A DNA stretch of 64,000 bases. Origin: Alkalimonas delamerensis. Its GTDB lineage: Bacteria > Pseudomonadota > Gammaproteobacteria > Enterobacterales > Alteromonadaceae. Position numbers and translations under genes: made by a program. Every line of letters begins with the position of its first letter. Position 1 is the first letter of the stretch. The notes beneath the pieces were generated by a model, which did no database searches, was not told the origin of the DNA, and saw only the letters and a list, made by a program, of their open reading frames with translations. Positions 8,494 through 17,652 of this stretch are shown here, piece after piece. Where the stretch lies: the NCBI RefSeq assembly GCF_030717955.1, contig NZ_JAUZVY010000001.1, positions 62,001 through 126,000 of the forward strand. Direction: 5' to 3'.

Positions 8494-9216
8494 CTATAGC
8501 CTGAATTGCTCACCTAGGTATACATCTCTGACGTGCTGATTTGCCAGGACGTCGGCAGGGGAACCTTTGGCTATCAATTCACCATGGCTAACGATGTAAG
8601 CCGTTTCACAGACATCCAGGGTTTCCCGTACATTGTGATCGGTAATCAGAACGCCAATACCCCGTTGACTGAGGTGCTGAATAATTTTTTTGATGTCCAG
8701 CACCGAGATGGGATCGACACCGGCAAAAGGCTCATCGAGCAGAATAAAGCCGGGATTGGCTGCCAGTGCCCGGGCGATTTCAACACGTCGCCGTTCACCG
8801 CCGGACAGGCTCATGCCCAGGCTGTTGCTGATGTGGCCGATGTGAAATTCTTCCAGCAAGTCATCTGCGGTTTCTTCCTGAGCTGCGGCATTGAGATCCG
8901 ACCGGGTTTGCAGAATTGCCATCAGGTTCTGACGAACCGTCAGCTTGCGGAAAATAGAGCTTTCTTGCGGCAGGTAGCCAATGCCCAGCCGGGCACGCTG
9001 ATGAATGGGCTGATCGGTTAGATCTTGCTCGCCCAGCCGGATTTCACCGCGGTCACTGGGGACCAAACCCACAATCATGTAAAAGGTGGTGGTTTTGCCG
9101 GCTCCATTCGGGCCAAGCAAGCCAACAATTTGACCTGCACTAACTTCCAGGCTGACATTTTTCACCACCTGGCGACCTTTGTAGCTCTTTGCAAGGTGAC
9201 TGGCCGTTAACTTCAT
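8494..9216 (-). CDS. lptB: LptB, ATPase of the LPS transporter LptB2FG
   Basis: 240 residues, a full ABC ATPase: Walker A GPNGAGKTT, signature LSGGERRR, Walker B FILLDEPFAG, switch His in ITDHNVRE. It powers extraction of LPS from the inner membrane and its passage along the Lpt bridge. Overlaps lptA by 4 bp (ATGA), so the two are coupled. lptF/lptG are elsewhere, as usual. Confidence 0.97.
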   Translation of the reverse strand: MKLTASHLAKSYKGRQVVKNVSLEVSAGQIVGLLGPNGAGKTTTFYMIVGLVPSDRGEIRLGEQDLTDQPIHQRARLGIGYLPQESSIFRKLTVRQNLMAILQTRSDLNAAAQEETADDLLEEFHIGHISNSLGMSLSGGERRRVEIARALAANPGFILLDEPFAGVDPISVLDIKKIIQHLSQRGIGVLITDHNVRETLDVCETAYIVSHGELIAKGSPADVLANQHVRDVYLGEQFRL

Positions 9217-9731
9217 GGCTGTTGACTCTCGGGTTTGGGTTCAGGCTGAGGCAGGCTTTCCGGCGCGAAAATAGTGCGAACCCGGCCATTTTCTCCGCGC
9301 TCTGCCTGCATCTGTTGACTTTCCATGTTGTATTCAATACGAGCAGCTTGCACCAGGCTGCCGCTTTGCTTAAGTTCGGCTTCGCCAGTCATGATTAGAA
9401 TACGGCTGGCGCGGTCATAGCGGACCTCTTGAGCCTGGGCTTCGACCAGACTGCCATCCTCCATCTGTTGACTGTAGGTGGCCGGGCTGCCGGTGGCAAT
9501 AAAGATTTCCAGGCCTTTACCAGCGGAGCCATCAACCTCCAATCGGTCAGCCCGAATGATCAGGCTGCCTTGTTGCACCAGAACATTGCGTTCATAGACT
9601 ACATTGGCACTTTGCAGGTCGGTGAAAAAGGCTTCCGAGTCGATACTTAAAGGCTGTTGGAAGTCATTTTGGGTCGATGCTGCCACCGATAGGGTGAATA
9701 ACAATGCGAGCCATGTGATCTTAAGGTTCAT
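9213..9731 (-). CDS. lptA: LptA, periplasmic LPS bridge protein
   Basis: 172 residues from ATG 9731; this start puts a signal peptide (MNLKITWLALLFTLSVAAST) at the N terminus, whereas a start further upstream would lie inside lptC. The OstA-type beta-jellyroll region follows (residues ~30-145: IRADRLEVDG, VRYDRASRILIMTGEAEL). The C-terminal tail is Pro/Glu/Gln-rich (PQPEPKPESQQP) and probably disordered. LptA bridges LptC and LptD across the periplasm. Overlaps lptC by 11 bp. Confidence 0.93.
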   Translation of the reverse strand: MNLKITWLALLFTLSVAASTQNDFQQPLSIDSEAFFTDLQSANVVYERNVLVQQGSLIIRADRLEVDGSAGKGLEIFIATGSPATYSQQMEDGSLVEAQAQEVRYDRASRILIMTGEAELKQSGSLVQAARIEYNMESQQMQAERGENGRVRTIFAPESLPQPEPKPESQQP

Positions 9732-10275
9732 GATGGTAATCCGTCCGAATATGTTCTTTAAGTTCGATGCTTTGTTGCACGATGCTGGCCCTAAGACCTC
9801 GGCCAACAATTGAAAAGCCATCGCCAACCAGTTCGACCCTTTCATCGGTGACTAGTTGCTCTGAAGGTAACAGCATTTCAAGATAACCGGTTTGCACTTG
9901 ATCAATCAATGCGTCGGCGGACAGGTTCTGCAGCAGCACGGCTCCGTCCAGAATCAGCTTATCATCCGGATACAAGACGGCACTGTTGCTGGACAGCTGC
10001 CAATTCCGCTGCTGTGTCCTATCGAGCAAGGTAAATACCGGCTTTTCCAGCTGGGTGAAGCCGAGCAAATCGTAATGCTCCATCCGTACAGCCTGCACCA
10101 GCTCGCTAAGTTGACCCTGTTCATCGTAGACGATTCGGGTCAGGTTTTCGGCAATAAAGTCCGGGATCAGTTCCGGTTCGGTGGCTGGCCGCTGATCATC
10201 ATCGCTATGGCTCCACCAATACCAGAGGCTGGCCGACAGCGTCACAGCAAGCAGCAGCAACAACCAACGTCTCAT
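9721..10275 (-). CDS. lptC: LptC, inner-membrane-anchored LPS transport protein
   Basis: 184 residues: one N-terminal transmembrane helix (MRRWLLLLLAVTLSASLWYWW) followed by a periplasmic jellyroll domain. It takes LPS from LptB2FG and hands it to LptA. 4-bp overlap with kdsC upstream and 11-bp overlap with lptA downstream. Length fits the family (E. coli 191). Confidence 0.93.
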   Translation of the reverse strand: MRRWLLLLLAVTLSASLWYWWSHSDDDQRPATEPELIPDFIAENLTRIVYDEQGQLSELVQAVRMEHYDLLGFTQLEKPVFTLLDRTQQRNWQLSSNSAVLYPDDKLILDGAVLLQNLSADALIDQVQTGYLEMLLPSEQLVTDERVELVGDGFSIVGRGLRASIVQQSIELKEHIRTDYHHEP

Positions 10276-10829
10276 GAGCTGCTGCCTTGAAACTGATTAA
10301 AGGCATCCCGGCTCATCAGCAACAAATCGGCTGCTTCCCTCACCGCGCCAAAGCCGCCTGGGCATTGGGTGACGTACTGGCTCTGCAGGCGTAAATAGGG
10401 GTGAGCATCGGCGACGGCGATACTAAGTCCAACCTTTTGCATTACCTCCCAGTCACTTAAGTCATCGCCAATGTAGGCCACTTGTTCTGGTGCCAACTGC
10501 GTTTTTTCCAGCAGCTCCTGAAAAGCGGGGGTTTTGTGTTCTTGTCCCTGGTAGATGTAAGGGACGGTCAGTGATTGCATGCGATCGCGAACGATGTCGG
10601 ACCGGCGACCGGTAATGATAGCAACTTCGATACCCGCTTTACGCAAAGCTTTGACGCCAAAACCATCACGGGTATGAAAAGCTTTCAGCTCTTCTCCCTG
10701 ATTGCCTAAATAAATGCGGCCATCGGAAAAAACGCCGTCGACGTCGCAAATCAACAGCTGGACCTGACCCGCTCGCTGCCACAGTGAGTCGGTAACTGGT
10801 TGATAGCACTGGGTAAATAATGCTTGCAT
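10272..10829 (-). CDS. kdsC: KdsC, 3-deoxy-D-manno-octulosonate 8-phosphate phosphatase
   Basis: 185 residues, a cap-less HAD phosphatase. The catalytic DxD is in LLICDVDGVFSD, motif II Thr in VAIITGRRS, and the acidic motif is AYIGDDLSDW. Releases Kdo from Kdo-8-phosphate for inner-core LPS. Shares its start/stop base with kdsD (1-bp overlap at 10829) and overlaps lptC by 4 bp. Confidence 0.95.
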   Translation of the reverse strand: MQALFTQCYQPVTDSLWQRAGQVQLLICDVDGVFSDGRIYLGNQGEELKAFHTRDGFGVKALRKAGIEVAIITGRRSDIVRDRMQSLTVPYIYQGQEHKTPAFQELLEKTQLAPEQVAYIGDDLSDWEVMQKVGLSIAVADAHPYLRLQSQYVTQCPGGFGAVREAADLLLMSRDAFNQFQGSSS

Positions 10830-11797
10830 TACAGCACCCCAGCTTTCAGTAAATCGTGCATGTTCATGGCTCCTACCGTTTGTTGCTGGTCGTTGACAAT
10901 GGCCAGGCCATTGATTTTTCGTTGTTCCATCAGCTTTAAAGCTTCAGCGGCCAGCATCTGAGGTTTGGCGGTAATGCAATCCCGTGTCATTACCGCTGTA
11001 ATGGGTGTCTCATGGATATCAAAACGTTGATCCAGAATACGCCGCAAGTCACCATCGGTAAAAATACCCTGCAAGACGCCGTTTTCATCGACCACGGTGG
11101 TCATGCCGAGCCCTTTGGCCGACATCTCAAGCAAGGCGGCCTTAATGGTGGCGTTCATTGGCACCATCGGGATGGTGGCGCCGGTGTGCATCACATCTTC
11201 CAGCCGCAACAGTAAGCGGCGTCCCAGGCTACCGCCAGGGTGTGACAGCGCAAAATCATCGGCAGAAAAGCCGCGCGCATTGAGCAGCGCAACGGCCATC
11301 GCATCGCCCATGGCCAGTGTCGCTGTGGTGCTGGCCGTCGGGGCCAGTCCGAGTGGGCAGGCTTCTTGTTCCACCTGCACACAGACATGCACATCGGCCA
11401 ACCGGGCTAAAGTCGAAGCTGGGTTGCCGGTCATGCCAATCAGACGCGCACCTATACGCTTAAGCACAGGAATGATGGTTAGAACCTCTCCGGTTTCCCC
11501 TGAGTTGGAGATGGCCAGTACCACATCGTCTTTGGTAATCATGCCAAGATCGCCATGGCTGGCTTCGCCCGGGTGAACAAAAAAGGCTGGCGTGCCAGTG
11601 GACGCAAAGGTGGCTGCAATTTTATTGGCGATGTGGCCTGATTTGCCCATGCCTGAGACGATAACCCGTCCGGTACTGGTTAGGATCAGCTGGCAGGCTT
11701 GTTCAAAGTCCTGGTCGATAAAACGTGCCAGCTCGCTGATGGCGGTGGCTTCTATCTGCAGGACTTGCAAAGCTTGTTGTTTAAAATCTGTAGTCAT
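10829..11797 (-). CDS. kdsD: KdsD, D-arabinose 5-phosphate isomerase
   Basis: 322 residues from ATG 11797 (an in-frame TTG at 11824 overlaps the upstream gene and is less likely). SIS sugar-isomerase domain (GRVIVSGMGKSGHIANKIAA, SNSGETGE) followed by two CBS domains (residues ~205-320, DVMHTGATIPMV and AVMTRDCI). Interconverts ribulose-5-P and arabinose-5-P, the first step of Kdo synthesis. Starts 10 bp after the yrbG stop. Confidence 0.95.
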   Translation of the reverse strand: MTTDFKQQALQVLQIEATAISELARFIDQDFEQACQLILTSTGRVIVSGMGKSGHIANKIAATFASTGTPAFFVHPGEASHGDLGMITKDDVVLAISNSGETGEVLTIIPVLKRIGARLIGMTGNPASTLARLADVHVCVQVEQEACPLGLAPTASTTATLAMGDAMAVALLNARGFSADDFALSHPGGSLGRRLLLRLEDVMHTGATIPMVPMNATIKAALLEMSAKGLGMTTVVDENGVLQGIFTDGDLRRILDQRFDIHETPITAVMTRDCITAKPQMLAAEALKLMEQRKINGLAIVNDQQQTVGAMNMHDLLKAGVL

Positions 11798-11807
11798 GGG
11801 GAGTCCA

Positions 11808-12782
11808 TCAATGGAAACTGACAAATAACAGGTATTGGTAACCGATAAAGGCTGCCAGCAAGATAAAGCCTTCGACCCGATTAATCCGCCGAAGTTTACC
11901 CAGCCGCAGGCTCATCAGCAATAAAGCCAAGGTAGCGGCCAGCATCACGTAGCTATCACGGCCGGCTGCAGAGGGGTCAATGGCGCCGGGCGCAATTAGG
12001 GCGCCAATGCCCAGTACCGCCAGGATATTGAAAATGTTGGAGCCAATGATGTTGCCCAGCGCCAAGTCATCTTCGCCTTTAAGAATGCCAATTAAACTGG
12101 CGGCCAGTTCTGGCAAACTGGTGCCGATGGCAATAATGGTCAGGCCGATGATAAGATCGCTGAGCCCAAAATGGCTGGCGATGGTAACAGCACCATGCAC
12201 CAGCAACTGAGAACTGGCCAGCAGAAAAGCCAGCCCTAACAAAATCCAGCCTATCGCCTTCCAGCTTGGGATCTGCTCTGGCAGCTCAGCTTCGTACTCG
12301 GCCAGCAGCGGGTCATCCGGCCGGGCATGTTTGCCCCAATACACCATCAGGCCAATAAACAGCACAAAGCAGCCAAGAAAAATCAGCGCTTCAGCGCGGG
12401 TTAAGCTTTGGTCGGCTAAAAACAGGTACCCAAGCAGTGTCACCAGAATCAGCAAGGGAAACTCACGCTTTACCGTCATGGAAGCGACGGCAATGGGTTT
12501 TAAGAGTGCGGTGGCGCCAATCACCAGCAAAATATTGGTGATGTTGGAGCCCAAAGCATTGCCGACAGAAGTATCGAGGCGGCCTTGCCAGGCGGCGGTA
12601 GCCGAGACCATGATTTCAGGTGCGGAGGAGCCCATGGCAACAATGGTCAGGCCAATGATCATTGGAGAGATATTGAGGTTGCGTGCGATCGATGAAGCGC
12701 CGTAAACAAAACGGTCCGCGCTCCAAATCAGCAATACCAAGCCCACCAGCACAAAAAAGGTGGCAGCAATTAACGGAGACAC
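11808..12782 (-). CDS. yrbG: YrbG-type calcium/sodium antiporter (CaCA family)
   Basis: 324 residues from a GTG at 12782 that follows AAGGA at good spacing and gives the E. coli length (325); an ATG at 12818 and a TTG at 12845 are possible but would add an unusual non-membrane leader. Two homologous halves each contain the CaCA alpha-repeat: GLTIVAMGSSAPEIMVS and GLTIIAIGTSLPELAAS, with the ion-binding acidic residues present. About ten membrane segments, with a short cytoplasmic loop near residue 145. First gene of the kds-lpt-rpoN cluster; substrate in bacteria is not firmly known. Confidence 0.9.
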   Translation of the reverse strand: MSPLIAATFFVLVGLVLLIWSADRFVYGASSIARNLNISPMIIGLTIVAMGSSAPEIMVSATAAWQGRLDTSVGNALGSNITNILLVIGATALLKPIAVASMTVKREFPLLILVTLLGYLFLADQSLTRAEALIFLGCFVLFIGLMVYWGKHARPDDPLLAEYEAELPEQIPSWKAIGWILLGLAFLLASSQLLVHGAVTIASHFGLSDLIIGLTIIAIGTSLPELAASLIGILKGEDDLALGNIIGSNIFNILAVLGIGALIAPGAIDPSAAGRDSYVMLAATLALLLMSLRLGKLRRINRVEGFILLAAFIGYQYLLFVSFH

Positions 12783-12924
12783 CAGTTGTTCCTTAATGCA
12801 TGGATCCAGTGAGGGCATTTTCCCGTTTATTGACAGGAAAAGCAAAACTAACTGCAGCTGGAACAGTCATTAAGTTGGTCGCAACTTGTTGAACCATTCG
12901 ATGGATTGCAACGACTTGTTACGA

Positions 12925-12930
12925 ATTATA
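12925..12930 (-). promoter_or_regulatory. Possible -10 element for the yrbG-kds-lpt cluster
   Basis: A perfect TATAAT on the minus strand, 142 bp before the yrbG start, within the divergent yrbG/mlaF spacer. No convincing -35 hexamer sits 17 bp upstream, so this is only a candidate. Confidence 0.3.
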
Positions 12931-13009
12931 GGAAGGTGTTGCTGAGGTAATTTTGTTACAATTCTCGGCAAGGCAGCCCACAGCTCTGACGGGCATAGTG
13001 GTTTGGCGA

Positions 13010-13038
13010 TTGAAATAGCCAGGTGGCATCGGTATAGT
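13010..13038 (+). promoter_or_regulatory. Sigma-70-type promoter of the mla operon
   Basis: TTGAAA (13010-13015), a 17-bp spacer and TATAGT (13033-13038), ending 32 bp before mlaF. Both hexamers are close to consensus at optimal spacing. No other good promoter is seen in the divergent spacer on this strand. Confidence 0.6.
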
Positions 13039-13070
13039 GCGCCACTGCATCCGGCACGGTGCAGCAATGA

Positions 13071-13883
13071 ATGGAGAAAACCTTGTCCGATTTGATGGTG
13101 GATATTCAAAATCTGACATTCAGCCGCGGTGAGCGGCTGATCTACGATGGCATGAGCATGCGGGTGAAGCGTGGCCAGGTCACTGCGATCATGGGGCCGA
13201 GCGGCATCGGTAAAACCACGCTGCTTAAACTGATAGGTGGCCAGCTTAAGCCTGATCAGGGCGACATTTTGTTTCAAGGGCGCTCGATTCCGAAGATGAG
13301 TCGGGCCGAGCTGTACCAAACCCGCAAGTCGATGAGCATGTTGTTTCAAAGTGGCGCTTTGTTTAGCGAGCTATCGGTGTTTGATAACGTCGCTTTTCCG
13401 ATTCGCGAGCACACCAAGTTGCCAGAGAGTCTCATTCGCACCATGGTGTTGATGAAGCTGGAGGCTGTAGGCTTGCGGGGTGCCCGGGATCTGATGCCAT
13501 CGGAGCTCTCCGGAGGCATGGCACGTCGCGCTGCTCTGGCCAGAGCCATTGCACTGGATCCAGAGCTGATTATGTACGATGAACCTTTTGCCGGGCAGGA
13601 TCCGATCTCGATGGGGATTGTGGTCAAGCTGATTCGGGAGCTCAACAATGCCCTGGGGCTGACCTCCATCGTCGTCTCGCATGATGTTGCCGAAGTGATG
13701 AGCATTGCCGATTACGTCTATCTGGTGGCAGAAAAGCGGGTGATTGGTGAAGGTACGCCCGAGCAGCTGCGCCAGCACGAATCGCCTTTGGTGCAGCAAT
13801 TCTTAAAAGGGGAAGCCGATGGCGCTGTGCCCTTCCACTACAAAGCGGCGCCCTATGCCGATGAATTGATGGAGTTGTTGTGA
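13071..13883 (+). CDS. mlaF: MlaF, ATPase of the MlaFEDB phospholipid transporter
   Basis: 270 residues, matching E. coli MlaF (269). Walker A GPSGIGKTT, signature LSGGMARRAALARA, Walker B ELIMYDEPFAGQDP. Drives movement of phospholipid between inner membrane and the periplasmic carrier MlaC to keep outer-membrane asymmetry. ATG 13071 fits family length; TTG 13083 is an alternative with a closer GGAG. Overlaps mlaE by 4 bp. Confidence 0.96.
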   Translation: MEKTLSDLMVDIQNLTFSRGERLIYDGMSMRVKRGQVTAIMGPSGIGKTTLLKLIGGQLKPDQGDILFQGRSIPKMSRAELYQTRKSMSMLFQSGALFSELSVFDNVAFPIREHTKLPESLIRTMVLMKLEAVGLRGARDLMPSELSGGMARRAALARAIALDPELIMYDEPFAGQDPISMGIVVKLIRELNNALGLTSIVVSHDVAEVMSIADYVYLVAEKRVIGEGTPEQLRQHESPLVQQFLKGEADGAVPFHYKAAPYADELMELL

Positions 13884-14665
13884 TGTTGCTGGATCGAGTG
13901 CAACGGTTAGGCGCTACTACGCTGCAGAGCATTGCCGGACTGGGAAGGGCGGCACTGATGCTGGCCGGAGCCGTCTTTGGCAAACCCAATATTCGCAAAG
14001 GGTTTCCGCTGTTAATCAAGCAGCTGTATGTGGTCGGGGTCTTGTCGCTGCTGATTATTTTGGTCTCTGGCCTTTTTATTGGCATGGTGCTGGGCCTGCA
14101 AGGCTACACCGTGTTGGTGAAGTTTGGTGCCGAGGGCATGTTAGGCCCTTTGGTCGCGCTTAGTTTGCTGCGTGAACTGGGGCCGGTAGTAACCGCCTTG
14201 CTGTTTGCGGGCCGGGCTGGCAGTGCTTTGACGGCCGAAATTGGCCTGATGAAAGCGACGGAGCAACTTTCCAGCATGGAAATGATGGCGGTTGACCCGT
14301 TGCGCCGTATTATTGCACCGCGCTTTTGGGCTGGGGTGATCAGCATGCCATTGCTGGCGATTATTTTTACCGCAGTCGGCATTCTGGGTGGCCACCTGGT
14401 AGGTGTGGATTGGTTGGGTGTTGATGCCGGTAGTTACTGGTCGTCGATGCAGGCCAATGTGGATCTGCATCAGGATGTGTTTAACGGCATTATCAAAAGT
14501 ATCGTCTTTGCTTTTGTGGTGATGGCCATTGCGTTGCACAAAGGCTTTGATGCTGTTCCCACATCGGAAGGCATTGCCAAAGCAACCACAGAAACGGTAG
14601 TGACAGCCTCCTTGGCCGTGCTGGCGTTTGACTTTGTATTAACCGCACTTATGTTTGGTGGATAA
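13880..14665 (+). CDS. mlaE: MlaE, permease of the Mla transporter
   Basis: 261 residues of the MlaE permease family with five or six membrane segments and the conserved coupling region LRELGPVVTALLFAGRAGSALTAEIG. A dimer of MlaE forms the membrane channel between MlaF ATPases and the MlaD hexamer. ATGA start overlap with mlaF. Confidence 0.96.
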   Translation: MMLLDRVQRLGATTLQSIAGLGRAALMLAGAVFGKPNIRKGFPLLIKQLYVVGVLSLLIILVSGLFIGMVLGLQGYTVLVKFGAEGMLGPLVALSLLRELGPVVTALLFAGRAGSALTAEIGLMKATEQLSSMEMMAVDPLRRIIAPRFWAGVISMPLLAIIFTAVGILGGHLVGVDWLGVDAGSYWSSMQANVDLHQDVFNGIIKSIVFAFVVMAIALHKGFDAVPTSEGIAKATTETVVTASLAVLAFDFVLTALMFGG

Positions 14666-14666
14666 G

Positions 14667-15128
14667 ATGAACTCTCGGAAAATTGAACTTTTGGTCGGTG
14701 TCTTTGTGGCTTTTGCTATTGGCGCTTTTTTGGTGTTGGCATTAAAAGTTGCCAATACCGGTTTTACCGGCTCCGGCGATACCTACACCCTGTACGCCGA
14801 CTTTGAAAACATTGGCGGTTTAAGACCCCGCTCGCCGGTAAAAGTGGGCGGCGTGGTGGTTGGTCGTGTGGCGGCCATTGAGCTGGATAAACAGTACTAC
14901 ACTCCCAGAGTACGGCTGGAAATCAGCCGGCAATACGATAACTTCCCTGAAACCAGCTCGCTGGTGATTCTGACTTCGGGCTTGTTGGGCGAACAGTACC
15001 TGGGCTTGCAGCCAGGTTTTATCGATGACAGCGTGCATCTGTTGCAAGATGGCGATTTGATTGAAGACACCCGCTCAGCCATGGTGCTGGAAGAATTAAT
15101 TGGTCAATTTCTTTTTAACCGGAACTAA
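14667..15128 (+). CDS. mlaD: MlaD, MCE-domain ring protein
   Basis: 153 residues from ATG 14667, 1 bp after the mlaE stop; a GTG 12 bp upstream inside mlaE is less likely. One N-terminal membrane helix (LLVGVFVAFAIGAFLVLALKV) and a single MCE domain (residues ~38-115: TLYADFENIGGLRPRSPVKVGG). Shorter than E. coli MlaD (183) at the C terminus. Forms the hexameric hydrophobic pore on MlaE. Confidence 0.95.
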   Translation: MNSRKIELLVGVFVAFAIGAFLVLALKVANTGFTGSGDTYTLYADFENIGGLRPRSPVKVGGVVVGRVAAIELDKQYYTPRVRLEISRQYDNFPETSSLVILTSGLLGEQYLGLQPGFIDDSVHLLQDGDLIEDTRSAMVLEELIGQFLFNRN

Positions 15129-15130
15129 TC

Positions 15131-15781
15131 ATGAAAGCATTTAAACGACTAAGCCAAATGATGCTGGCAGCAGCGGTGCTGCTGAGCACCGCGTTGCAGG
15201 CGGAAGTGCAGCGCTTTACCGATCCTTATCAGATGATCACTGTGGTTGCAGACCATGCCTTCAGTCGTCTGGCAGAGGAAAAAGACAATATTCAGCAAAA
15301 CCCTGAAATTCTGCGTACCATGGTGCATCAGGAGCTACTGCCCTACATTGATGTGCGTTACGCTGCCTTCCGGGTGATTGGCAATCACATTCGCAATACC
15401 ACTGAAGAAGAGCGCGATGCTTTTGTCAGCGCATTTCAGGAATACATGATTTCAACCTATGCCGGCACTTTTACCTTGTACCGGGATCAGCAGGTGGTGG
15501 TGGAATCCGGTCAGGATGTGGGCAATCGTCGTATTGCGACGGTTCGTACCCGGGTGATTGACCCTGGTAAGCCCGATATTACCATCGAGTTTAAATTGAT
15601 CCGCCATCGTGACAGCGAATACTGGCAGGTGTTTGATATGGTCGCCGAAGGTATTTCGCTGTTGGACAGCAAGCGCGCTGAATTGGGCAGCATGATCCGG
15701 CAACAAGGCTTGACCCGTGTGACAGAGCTGCTGCAAGAGCGGGCCAAGCAACCCATCGAGTTGTCTGAGCCTGAGGATTAA
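15131..15781 (+). CDS. mlaC: MlaC, periplasmic phospholipid carrier
   Basis: 216 residues with a signal peptide (cleavage near residue 24, STALQA). Tgt2/MlaC family features: LLPYIDVRYAAFRVIG and the C-terminal YWQVFDMVAEGISLLDSKRAELG. Shuttles phospholipid between the OM MlaA complex and MlaFEDB. Starts 2 bp after mlaD. Confidence 0.95.
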   Translation: MKAFKRLSQMMLAAAVLLSTALQAEVQRFTDPYQMITVVADHAFSRLAEEKDNIQQNPEILRTMVHQELLPYIDVRYAAFRVIGNHIRNTTEEERDAFVSAFQEYMISTYAGTFTLYRDQQVVVESGQDVGNRRIATVRTRVIDPGKPDITIEFKLIRHRDSEYWQVFDMVAEGISLLDSKRAELGSMIRQQGLTRVTELLQERAKQPIELSEPED

Positions 15782-15784
15782 GCG

Positions 15785-16075
15785 GTGCTGACCATCGACG
15801 TGCAACCGCAGCGGCTGACCTTTCGGGGCGTGCTGGATAGAAACACCTTGCTGAACTATTGGCCATTTCAGCAGCTGAATACCCTGTCCGGCACCGTGGT
15901 ATTTGATTTTTCTGAACTGCAGAGCATCGATACGGCGGGTCTCGCCTGGTTGCTAAAGCAATTAGCACTTGCCAGCAAGGCGGGCTTGGTGGTTCAATTG
16001 CAGCAGGTTCCTGAGCAACTACGCTCTCTGGCGAGGGTCAGTGATGTGCTTGAGTTGCTACCCATTGCACAATAA
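15785..16075 (+). CDS. mlaB: MlaB, STAS-domain subunit of the Mla transporter
   Basis: 96 residues with GTG start 3 bp after mlaC; GAGGA precedes it. STAS core with FDFSELQSIDTAGLAWLLKQL, including the conserved Thr of the STAS loop. MlaB binds MlaF and stimulates or stabilises the ATPase. Confidence 0.9.
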   Translation: MLTIDVQPQRLTFRGVLDRNTLLNYWPFQQLNTLSGTVVFDFSELQSIDTAGLAWLLKQLALASKAGLVVQLQQVPEQLRSLARVSDVLELLPIAQ

Positions 16076-16087
16076 AACCGGACAATC

Positions 16088-16345
16088 ATGGATATTCAAC
16101 AAATAGAGCAACTGCTGCAGGAACAATTGCAGCTGTCTGAAGTCGAAGTCAAAGCTGAAGGATCGCATTACTCGGTACGGGCTGTTGGTGAGTGCTTTGC
16201 CAATGTCAGTCGGGTGCGGCAACAGCAAATGATTTATGGGCCTTTGATGGCGGCCATTCAGGATGGCAGCATTCATGCGGTCTCAATACGCACCTTTACC
16301 CCAGAGCAATGGCGTAGAGAAAAACTACTTAACTCACCGATGTAA
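16088..16345 (+). CDS. ibaG: IbaG, BolA-family protein
   Basis: 85 residues; BolA fold with the recognisable QQMIYGPLMAAIQDGSIHAVSIRTFTP C-terminal part. BolA proteins work with monothiol glutaredoxins in Fe-S or redox homeostasis; IbaG is linked to acid stress in E. coli. Its place between mlaB and murA is conserved. Confidence 0.92.
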   Translation: MDIQQIEQLLQEQLQLSEVEVKAEGSHYSVRAVGECFANVSRVRQQQMIYGPLMAAIQDGSIHAVSIRTFTPEQWRREKLLNSPM

Positions 16346-16351
16346 TCACCT

Positions 16352-17605
16352 ATGCAGCAATTTCTTGTGACCGGTGGTGCTGAACTACGTGGCGAGGTTA
16401 CCATTTCCGGTGCCAAGAACGCAGCCCTGCCTATTTTATTTGCCAGCATCCTGTCCGATGGTCAGGTTGCTATCGACAATGTGCCTGAGCTGAAGGACAT
16501 TGATACTACGTTCAAACTGCTGCGTGATTTTGGCGCGACCGTCGAACGCGATGGGCATCGGGTCTTGATCAATGCCGGCCCTATTCACAGCCACAAGGCC
16601 TCTTACGATCTGGTGAAAACCATGCGGGCTTCCATTCTGGCCCTGGGGCCTTTGCTCAGCCGCTTTGGTGAAGCCGAAGTGTCCTTGCCCGGTGGTTGTG
16701 CCATTGGTGCCCGCCCGGTGAATTTGCATATAGACGGTTTGCGTAAAATGGGCGCTGAGATTGTGGTCGAAAATGGCTACATCAAAGCACGCTCTGACCG
16801 GCTCAAAGGCGCCCACATTGTGATGGATATGGTCAGTGTGACCGGTACCGAAAACCTGATGGCTGCAGCCGTTCTGGCCAGTGGCACCACCATCATCGAG
16901 AATGCCGCCCGCGAGCCGGAGGTCATTGATCTGGCCAACTTCCTGATCGCCCTCGGCGCCCGTATTGAGGGCGCTGGTACCGATACCATTCGGATTGAAG
17001 GCATCGAGCGTCTGGGCGGCGGTGCCTATCGGGTGCTGCCGGATCGGATTGAAACCGGCACCTTTTTAGTGGCTGCGGCGGTAACCGGTGGCGACGTCAC
17101 TTGCCGCAACACCCAGCCAGCAGAGCTGGAAGTGGTGTTGGATAAGCTGCGCGAAGCCGGGGCGGACATCAGTACTGGAAGCGATTGGATCCGGCTGAAT
17201 ATGGCTGGCCGCTCCCTGAAAGCGGTGCAGGTGAAAACAGTTCCCCATCCAGGCTTCCCAACCGACATGCAGGCACAGTTTACCGTATTGAATGTGGTCG
17301 CTCAGGGCGTGGGTACTGTGACAGAAACCATCTTTGAAAACCGCTTTATGCATGTGCCTGAACTGCAACGGATGGGGGCGAAAATTCAGCTGGAAGGCAA
17401 TACGGCCTTGTGTCAGCATACCGAGCATTTGACCGCTGCCCAAGTGATGGCAACGGATCTACGGGCGTCGGCCAGTCTGGTGATCGCCGGCCTGGTGGCC
17501 AATGGCACCACCGTGGTCGATCGCATTTACCACATCGACCGCGGCTATGAACGGATTGAAGACAAGTTGGCTGCCTTGGGTGCACGCATCGAGCGAGTAG
17601 GCTAA
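16352..17605 (+). CDS. murA: MurA, UDP-N-acetylglucosamine 1-carboxyvinyltransferase
   Basis: 417 residues (E. coli 419). First committed step of peptidoglycan synthesis: PEP transfer to UDP-GlcNAc. The catalytic Cys is present (C116 in LPGGCAIGARPVNLH), so the enzyme is of the fosfomycin-sensitive type. N-terminal SGAKNAALP substrate-binding Lys is intact. Starts 6 bp after ibaG. Confidence 0.97.
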   Translation: MQQFLVTGGAELRGEVTISGAKNAALPILFASILSDGQVAIDNVPELKDIDTTFKLLRDFGATVERDGHRVLINAGPIHSHKASYDLVKTMRASILALGPLLSRFGEAEVSLPGGCAIGARPVNLHIDGLRKMGAEIVVENGYIKARSDRLKGAHIVMDMVSVTGTENLMAAAVLASGTTIIENAAREPEVIDLANFLIALGARIEGAGTDTIRIEGIERLGGGAYRVLPDRIETGTFLVAAAVTGGDVTCRNTQPAELEVVLDKLREAGADISTGSDWIRLNMAGRSLKAVQVKTVPHPGFPTDMQAQFTVLNVVAQGVGTVTETIFENRFMHVPELQRMGAKIQLEGNTALCQHTEHLTAAQVMATDLRASASLVIAGLVANGTTVVDRIYHIDRGYERIEDKLAALGARIERVG

Positions 17606-17652
17606 TTTTACTGGTGATTTGCTGGCTTTTTTAAAACAAAAGCCAGTTTGCG

